A stretch of 8,881 bases of DNA from Oxalobacteraceae bacterium UBA5157 (GTDB taxonomy: Bacteria; Pseudomonadota; Gammaproteobacteria; Burkholderiales; Burkholderiaceae_D). A program made the position numbers and the translations under genes. This document shows, one piece after another, positions 5,609-8,881 of this stretch (the first letter of the stretch is position 1; every line of letters starts with the position of its first letter). Location: positions 1-8,881 of the forward strand of contig DHXL01000366.1 of assembly GCA_002415335.1 (NCBI GenBank). Direction: 5' to 3'. Below the pieces are notes generated by a model. It had not been told where the DNA came from, did no database searches, and saw only the letters and a program-made list of their open reading frames with translations.

Positions 5609-6577
5609 ATGTTTATCAAGTCTCCACTGAAGTCGCGCGTCGAAATCCGTATCCTGCTGGCCGGAGCTGTTTCCGTGCTGGCCCTGAGCGCATGCAGTCC
5701 GCGCGCGCCCGCCACGACCCCCGAGGCAGCCAAGGAAGTCGTGGCCGCCACGGTGAACGGTACCCCGATCAGCGAAAGCCGCGTCGAATTGATGGTCAAG
5801 CAGCGCGCGGCACAAGGCCAGCCCGACAGCCCCGAGGCGCGCAAGGCAATCCTTGATCAGCTGACGATGCAGTTGCTGGTCGCGCAGGAAGCGGTCAAGA
5901 AGGGGCTCGACAAGACGCCCGCCATCGCCGACCAGATCGAGCTGACACGGCAATCCGTGCTGGCAAATGCGTTCGTGCAGGACTACCTGAAGACGAATGT
6001 CGTCAGCGATGCGGCGCTCAGCGCCGAGTATGACAAGATCAAGGCCCAGATGGCCGGCACCGAATACAAGGCGCGCCACATCCTGGTCGCGACGGAAGCG
6101 GAAGCCAAGGACATCATCGCCAAGCTGAAGAAAAATCCGAAGGTATTCGAGGCGCTCGCCAAGCAAAAATCGCTGGACACCGGCTCCAAGGTTAACGGCG
6201 GCGAACTCGGCTGGTTCGATCCGCGCAGCATGGTGCCGGAATTCGGTGCAGCCGTTGCCAAGCTGGAGAAAGACAAATTCACCGAAGAGCCGGTCAAATC
6301 GCAATTCGGTTATCACGTGATCCTGCTGGAAGATTCCCGTCCCAAGTCGGTGCCGCCGCTGGAGCAAGTCAAGCCCGGATTGACGCAGCAGGTGCAGCAG
6401 CAGAATCTGAAAAAACTCTTGGATGACCTGAAAGCCAAGGCGAAGATCGAGATCGTCCAGGCGCCCGCGCCGGCACCTGCACCTGCGACGGCAACCGCAC
6501 CTGCTCCGGCAGCCGCGTCCACCGCTGCGCCTGCGAACGACACCAAGCCAGCCGCAGCCGAACCGGCCAAGAAATAA
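5609..6577 (+). CDS. Lipoprotein parvulin-type peptidyl-prolyl isomerase (PpiC/SurA-like foldase)
   Basis: The 322-aa protein is a probable periplasmic foldase anchored by lipid. A lipobox (L26-S27-A28-C29) follows a hydrophobic signal. Residues 44-150 form a SurA/PrsA-like N-terminal helical chaperone segment, starting AATVNGTPISESRVE. A rotamase (PPIC) domain spans about 152-242: active-site H157 in ARHILV, G197-G198-E199-L200-G201-W202-F203, M208/P210/F212, and F233-G234-Y235-H236. The remaining tail (about 281-322) is Pro/Ala-rich (PAPAPAPATATAPAP, ending KPAAAEPAKK) and could span peptidoglycan or be a flexible linker. The start at 5609 is preferred to upstream in-frame codons because AAGGAA is 8 nt upstream and the lipoprotein signal begins there. 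It resembles the EpsD-type PPIases of betaproteobacteria, but no exopolysaccharide genes are near. It diverges from the CZB gene across 160 bp; a TTGACA at 5511 has no matching -10. Confidence 0.9.
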   Translation: MFIKSPLKSRVEIRILLAGAVSVLALSACSPRAPATTPEAAKEVVAATVNGTPISESRVELMVKQRAAQGQPDSPEARKAILDQLTMQLLVAQEAVKKGLDKTPAIADQIELTRQSVLANAFVQDYLKTNVVSDAALSAEYDKIKAQMAGTEYKARHILVATEAEAKDIIAKLKKNPKVFEALAKQKSLDTGSKVNGGELGWFDPRSMVPEFGAAVAKLEKDKFTEEPVKSQFGYHVILLEDSRPKSVPPLEQVKPGLTQQVQQQNLKKLLDDLKAKAKIEIVQAPAPAPAPATATAPAPAAASTAAPANDTKPAAAEPAKK

Positions 6578-6631
6578 CGGCGGGTCGCATCAAGCGACGA
6601 TCGGCGCGCAACGATGGAAAAATGGAGCGGG

Positions 6632-6654
6632 TGCCGGGAGCGATTGCCCCGGCA
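6632..6654. terminator. GC-rich hairpin between convergent genes, possible terminator
   Basis: TGCCGGG (6632-6638) pairs perfectly with CCCGGCA (6648-6654). GC/GC adds two more pairs past a bulged A, closed by a GATT loop. It lies between the ends of the PPIase gene (+) and the small membrane-protein gene (-). No T-tract follows on the plus strand. On the minus strand TTTTT comes 8 nt after the stem, which is too far for a classic terminator. It may work weakly for the minus transcript or protect the 3' ends. Confidence 0.4.
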
Positions 6655-6737
6655 TCCGGATCCTTGAGATAAATGGATTGAAATGCGGGAAAGCGCGAGT
6701 CGCCGCGGCGGCGGAGACCAACAAATACGTTCGCCGC

Positions 6738-6959
6738 TCAGCCTTTCTTGCCGCCCGCCACGACCAGGCCAACCCCCGCGACGATCGAAATGATGCTCGC
6801 CCATAGAGGGATGTTGACCGTCTCCTTCTCGGCCAGCGATAACTCGAGCGGCCCGAGCTTGGCCTGATGGGTTTCCTTGGTATAGCTGAAGCCACCGAAG
6901 GCCAGCCCGAGCACGCCTGCCACGATCAGTAGCGCGCCGATTATCTTGATTGGATTCAT
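6738..6959 (-). CDS. Small two-helix inner-membrane protein
   Basis: The 73-aa protein has two hydrophobic segments (about residues 4-23 and 51-69), separated by a polar loop with KETHQAKLGPLELSLAEKETVNIP, and a basic KKG end. Its pattern (GG-F-S-Y-T-K-E, I-G/L-G-P-L-E, E-K-E-T-V-N-I-P) looks like a widespread, uncharacterised small membrane-protein family; I do not assign a DUF number. AAGGA is about 9 nt upstream of the ATG. It starts 45 bp after the stop of the secreted His-rich gene on the same strand with no terminator between, so the two are probably co-transcribed. The function is unknown; an envelope or stress role is only suggested by its partner. Confidence 0.75.
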   Translation of the reverse strand: MNPIKIIGALLIVAGVLGLAFGGFSYTKETHQAKLGPLELSLAEKETVNIPLWASIISIVAGVGLVVAGGKKG

Positions 6960-7004
6960 CTTGTTGGGTCCTTGGTGTGTCTTTGAAGCGGGGGCGGCGC
7001 GCGA

Positions 7005-7457
7005 TTAATCGTCGTGATGACCGTGTCCATGGCCGCGACCGTTGTCATGCTTGTCGAATCTGCCATGCCTGTCATGTTCGTGTCGATCGCCGCGATCACC
7101 GCGATCGTAATGATCGCCATGTTGCTCGCGGTAGCGCGGGGCATATTCATTGGCGTACCAGCTATCCTGGACAAACAAGACGCGCCTGCCGCACGCATTA
7201 TATTCGCGGCAGTGTTTCGTCCAATGCTTGGCATAGCCGGGAGGTACGCGCAGATAGATCGGCTGCTGCTCGATGTAGGTCCTCGGCCGTTCAACGATGA
7301 CCGGTTGCGCATAGACGACGCGCGGCCGCGGGAAGCTGCCAATGTCAATTTGTCCGTAGAAGCCCGGCTGCCCGATATTGACCGATACGCCTACATCGGA
7401 TGCCATCGCCGTTGATGCCAAAGCAAGCATGCCTGCTGCAATAATCAGGGTTTTCAT
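7005..7457 (-). CDS. Secreted His/Asp/Arg-rich protein with two cysteines
   Basis: This 150-aa exported protein has a signal peptide (MKTLIIAAGMLALASTAMA, cleavage before S20). The mature region opens with VGVSVNIGQPGFYGQ and VVYAQP, like the VDINIGVPGVYVQP start of the 100-429 protein. A conserved-looking core follows: P72-P73-G74-Y75-A-K-H-W79-x-x-H82-C83-x5-C89, then VLFVQDSWY (93-101). C83 and C89 could form a disulfide in the periplasm. From 113 on the chain is a disordered tail of His, Asp, Arg and Gly ending GHGHGHHDD. The start at 7457 is fixed by GGGAGG 8 nt upstream and the signal peptide; upstream in-frame sequence to 7727 is non-coding. It is the first gene of a likely two-gene operon. 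Metal binding through the tail is inference; no enzyme motif is visible. Confidence 0.82.
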   Translation of the reverse strand: MKTLIIAAGMLALASTAMASDVGVSVNIGQPGFYGQIDIGSFPRPRVVYAQPVIVERPRTYIEQQPIYLRVPPGYAKHWTKHCREYNACGRRVLFVQDSWYANEYAPRYREQHGDHYDRGDRGDRHEHDRHGRFDKHDNGRGHGHGHHDD

Positions 7458-7565
7458 AAGATTGCCTCCCGTTCGCCTAAAAGGCTTGTTCAATTGAAAG
7501 AAACGTCGCGCACCGCGACCGCACTGCAAGAGAGCGGCGTAAGGCAGCTGGACTGTCTGGCTGTC

Positions 7566-7595
7566 ATTGTAGTGCCTTGCCGCACCAGCTGTCAG
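7566..7595 (-). promoter_or_regulatory. Sigma70-like promoter for the His-rich secreted protein operon
   Basis: On the minus strand CTGACA (7595-7590) and TACAAT (7571-7566) each match the sigma70 consensus at 5 of 6 bases, with an 18-bp spacer. Transcription would begin near 7559 and leave a leader of about 100 nt. A 7-bp inverted repeat (CAGCTGG 7545-7551, CCAGCTG 7585-7591) brackets the -10 region and touches the -35, so a repressor could bind there. Confidence 0.5.
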
Positions 7596-7739
7596 TACGG
7601 TGGGGCACACAACCAGGCCTATTCGCGCCTGCCTGTTCCGCGCGCCTGCGGCCGGCATGGATCCTGCCAAAAAAACAAGTTTCGAGGGGAACCGCGCATC
7701 GCTATTTGACTCTATTACTGTTTGCACAACGGAGGAATT

Positions 7740-8015
7740 ATGAAGAAAGCATCCTGGGTCCTGGCGTCTTTACTTTCGATTGGCGGCGCGGCAATTGCAC
7801 AAAATGCGCCGTTGAGCGGCATCAGCGAAACCACCGATCCAAGCAAAGTCGCGGAAGTTGAGCGCCGCGCGCAAGAAGTGCAGGCCGCCGCGCAACAGCA
7901 AGGAACCCCTGCGCGCGCGGAAGAAACCGGCGCGGCAAGCCGCACGAAAGCAAAATCCGTCAAGCGTCACAAGGCGCGGAAAGCAAAAGTGCGCAAGAGC
8001 GCCACGTCGTCTTAA
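7740..8015 (+). CDS. Small secreted protein with very basic C-terminal tail
   Basis: The 91-aa protein has a signal peptide (MKKASW, hydrophobic core, AIA cleavage before Gln21). Next comes a likely amphipathic helix rich in Glu, Arg, Ala and Gln (about 33-54), and a Lys/Arg tail from about 69 (TKAKSVKRHKARKAKVRKS). No domain is recognised. Its layout resembles small basic periplasmic proteins such as acid-shock-type proteins, but homology cannot be claimed. GGAGG lies 5 nt before the ATG, a strong ribosome-binding site that rules out the in-frame ATG at 7722. It is divergent from the His-rich operon across 282 bp; that spacer shows no other gene. A GC-rich hairpin follows the stop. Confidence 0.75.
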   Translation: MKKASWVLASLLSIGGAAIAQNAPLSGISETTDPSKVAEVERRAQEVQAAAQQQGTPARAEETGAASRTKAKSVKRHKARKAKVRKSATSS

Positions 8016-8023
8016 TGTGCCGG

Positions 8024-8046
8024 GCACGCCCTGCTCAGGGGCGTGC
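8024..8046 (+). terminator. GC-rich stem-loop after the basic secreted protein gene
   Basis: GCACGCCC (8024-8031) pairs perfectly with GGGCGTGC (8039-8046) around the loop TGCTCAG, starting 8 nt past the stop codon. The position and stability fit a terminator, but a TTTT occurs only about 14 nt further on, so termination may be partial or Rho-assisted. Confidence 0.5.
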
Positions 8047-8074
8047 GACGTTGACGCCGTTTTGACGTGCAATG

Positions 8075-8296
8075 TCAGGAATGCGCGCGCAATGGCCGCT
8101 CGGCTTCATCCGTTGCGCCGCGATCTTCGATCGGTCGGCTCGGGTCGGCACGCTTTGTCGCGGAGCCATGGCATAGGTCGACCGGATAACGCGCCGCATT
8201 CTTGCTGATTTTTTCGCGTGCCGCCTGCAACCGATCGAAACTGCAATCGCCTGCGATCAGCAACAGATAGATAAACACGTCCGCGCATTCATCTCT
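8075..8296 (-). pseudogene. C-terminal fragment of a MazG-like/dCTP pyrophosphatase
   Basis: The minus-strand frame encodes RDECADVFIYLLLIAG, then LQAAREKISKNAARYPVD and GSATK, from 8296 to about 8150, with an unrelated-looking tail to the stop at 8075. This matches the C-terminal half of the all-alpha NTP pyrophosphohydrolases (MazG-like, dCTPP1/RS21-C6 type), where ExxADVxIYLLxLA is followed by AxxxKxxKNAxRYPVxxxxGSAxKY. The second metal motif (E40 and D43 of the open frame that begins at 8407) is present. The first motif (ExxE) and the FHxPKN-type N-terminal half are absent in all minus-strand frames up to 8504, where GC-rich hairpin sequence sits instead. An intact enzyme would remove damaged or excess dNTPs; this fragment lacks half the metal site and is probably dead. 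A new small protein starting at 8407 is possible but lacks support. Confidence 0.65.
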
Positions 8297-8504
8297 ACTC
8301 GTTCCTGACGGCAAGCCGATGAGAACGTGCCAAGCCGCCGTTATCAGGATAGACTTTCCGAATTCTTGCGGTGCGCCGCCGTTGGCAGGGCGGGAACCCT
8401 GCGGCACCAGGCCCGGCGCAGGGCATAATGGCGGCTCGCTTGCGCAAACCCACGCCGCGGTCGGTGTCGCGCATGAGCCGGCATTCCATTACGAAGAAAT
8501 CATC

Positions 8505-8870
8505 ATGACCAAAACCGAAGCCATCAGGCGCGTCAACGAAGCGCTTGGGTCCGCCATGCTCAACGAGCGCAACACGTATTGGTCGAGCAGCGCGCCGCAT
8601 GCGGGCGATGAAGGCTGGTGGCTGAACCTTCCGCTGTCGCAATTCAGGAAAGAAATTCACATCCTGCTGAACCATGAGAAAGCCAAAACATTCCGGCATC
8701 TGACAATCAAGCCGAGTGAAATTCTGAGTCCTGCGATGAAATTCCGCTGCAAGGATCAGATGGCCGACGTATTCATCTCGTCCGCCAATCCGAAGAAACT
8801 GGTCGACGTGCTGGCCGGCGGGACAAAGCACAACTTCGGCAAGCACGTGATGGCCGAATACGCGTTCTGA
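8505..8870 (+). CDS. Unrecognised 121-aa cytosolic protein
   Basis: The protein starts MTKTEAIRRVNEAL and ends AGGTKHNFGKHVMAEYAF. It has no signal peptide, membrane segment, Cys pair or known catalytic motif. Visible traits: a W-W pair in DEGWWLNLP, basic and aromatic middle (FRKEIHILLNHEKAKTFRHLTI), a single Cys (FRCKDQMADVFIS), and the pattern of a mixed alpha/beta small domain. The start at 8505 is chosen for the GAAGAA ribosome-binding-like sequence about 9 nt upstream and the switch to protein-like composition; the in-frame stretch from 8319 is Gly/Pro/Arg-rich and overlaps hairpin-dense DNA. CATAAT at 8424-8429 could be a -10 box, with only a weak -35. The long antisense frame is a shadow. 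Function unknown; I do not recognise the family. Confidence 0.7.
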   Translation: MTKTEAIRRVNEALGSAMLNERNTYWSSSAPHAGDEGWWLNLPLSQFRKEIHILLNHEKAKTFRHLTIKPSEILSPAMKFRCKDQMADVFISSANPKKLVDVLAGGTKHNFGKHVMAEYAF

Positions 8871-8881
8871 ATCAAAATGAA

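Noticed and set aside
5585..6367. 260-aa minus-strand open frame antisense to the PPIase gene
   Set aside because: It is a mirror of a clearly recognised parvulin gene, with repetitive Leu/Arg/Gly codon-shadow sequence and no domain.
7494..7709. 71-aa open frame in the divergent spacer before the basic secreted protein
   Set aside because: TTG start with no proper ribosome-binding site, Cys/Arg/Ser-rich shadow-like sequence, and it covers the promoter of the opposite operon.
8295..8846. 183-aa minus-strand open frame antisense to the unknown 121-aa gene
   Set aside because: Its composition is a typical GC-rich shadow, it lacks a ribosome-binding site and domain features, while the plus-strand frame reads as a plausible protein.
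1..8881. CRISPR array, tRNA, insertion sequence or phage attachment site
   Set aside because: No regularly spaced repeats, cloverleaf-like sequence, transposase/integrase frame or terminal inverted repeats with target duplications were seen on either strand.

Overview
The window looks like chromosomal DNA of a Burkholderiales betaproteobacterium, plausibly Oxalobacteraceae (the Herbaspirillum/Collimonas/Herminiimonas neighbourhood). This rests on the GC-rich codon use, the protein family mix (HC/His-rich small secreted proteins, stand-alone CZB protein, parvulin lipoprotein, oleate hydratase) and Shine-Dalgarno sequences of the AAGGAG type. It is inference from family resemblance; no rRNA or other taxonomic marker is present. 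There are no tRNA genes, CRISPR arrays, transposases, integrases or phage genes.

Layout. (1) 1-1462: a small secreted His-rich protein (+, 100-429), then a convergent metallophosphoesterase (-, 573-1367). A strong intrinsic terminator (1425-1462, minus strand) insulates the latter from the next gene upstream. (2) 1532-2197: a secreted Ala/Gly-rich 129-aa protein (-, 1553-1942). Its 3' untranslated region carries a perfect 20-bp palindrome, a second hairpin and the terminator, and its 5' leader carries a terminator-like hairpin. The divergent spacer to the next gene has a direct repeat. (3) 2198-3354: two translationally coupled short-chain ChrA-type chromate transporter subunits (+). (4) 3355-5082: a hairpin-rich leader and an oleate hydratase (+) whose usual catalytic Glu position is Met. 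(5) 5095-6577: a stand-alone CZB zinc-binding-domain protein (-), diverging from a lipoprotein parvulin PPIase/foldase (+). (6) 6738-7457: a probable minus-strand operon of a secreted His/Asp/Arg-rich protein and a small two-helix membrane protein, with a good sigma70-like promoter. (7) 7740-8870: a small secreted protein with a very basic tail (+), a decayed C-terminal fragment of a MazG-like/dCTP pyrophosphatase (-), and an unrecognised 121-aa cytosolic protein (+) near the window's end.

The genes do not form one obvious pathway. The common thread is envelope and stress physiology: four small exported low-complexity proteins, a foldase, a putative zinc/oxidant sensor, oxyanion efflux and unsaturated fatty-acid hydration. 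I did not find a convincing new multi-gene system. The most checkable oddities are the 3'-UTR RNA candidate, the altered ligand in the CZB protein, the Met-type oleate hydratase, the MazG fragment and the His-rich secreted pair.
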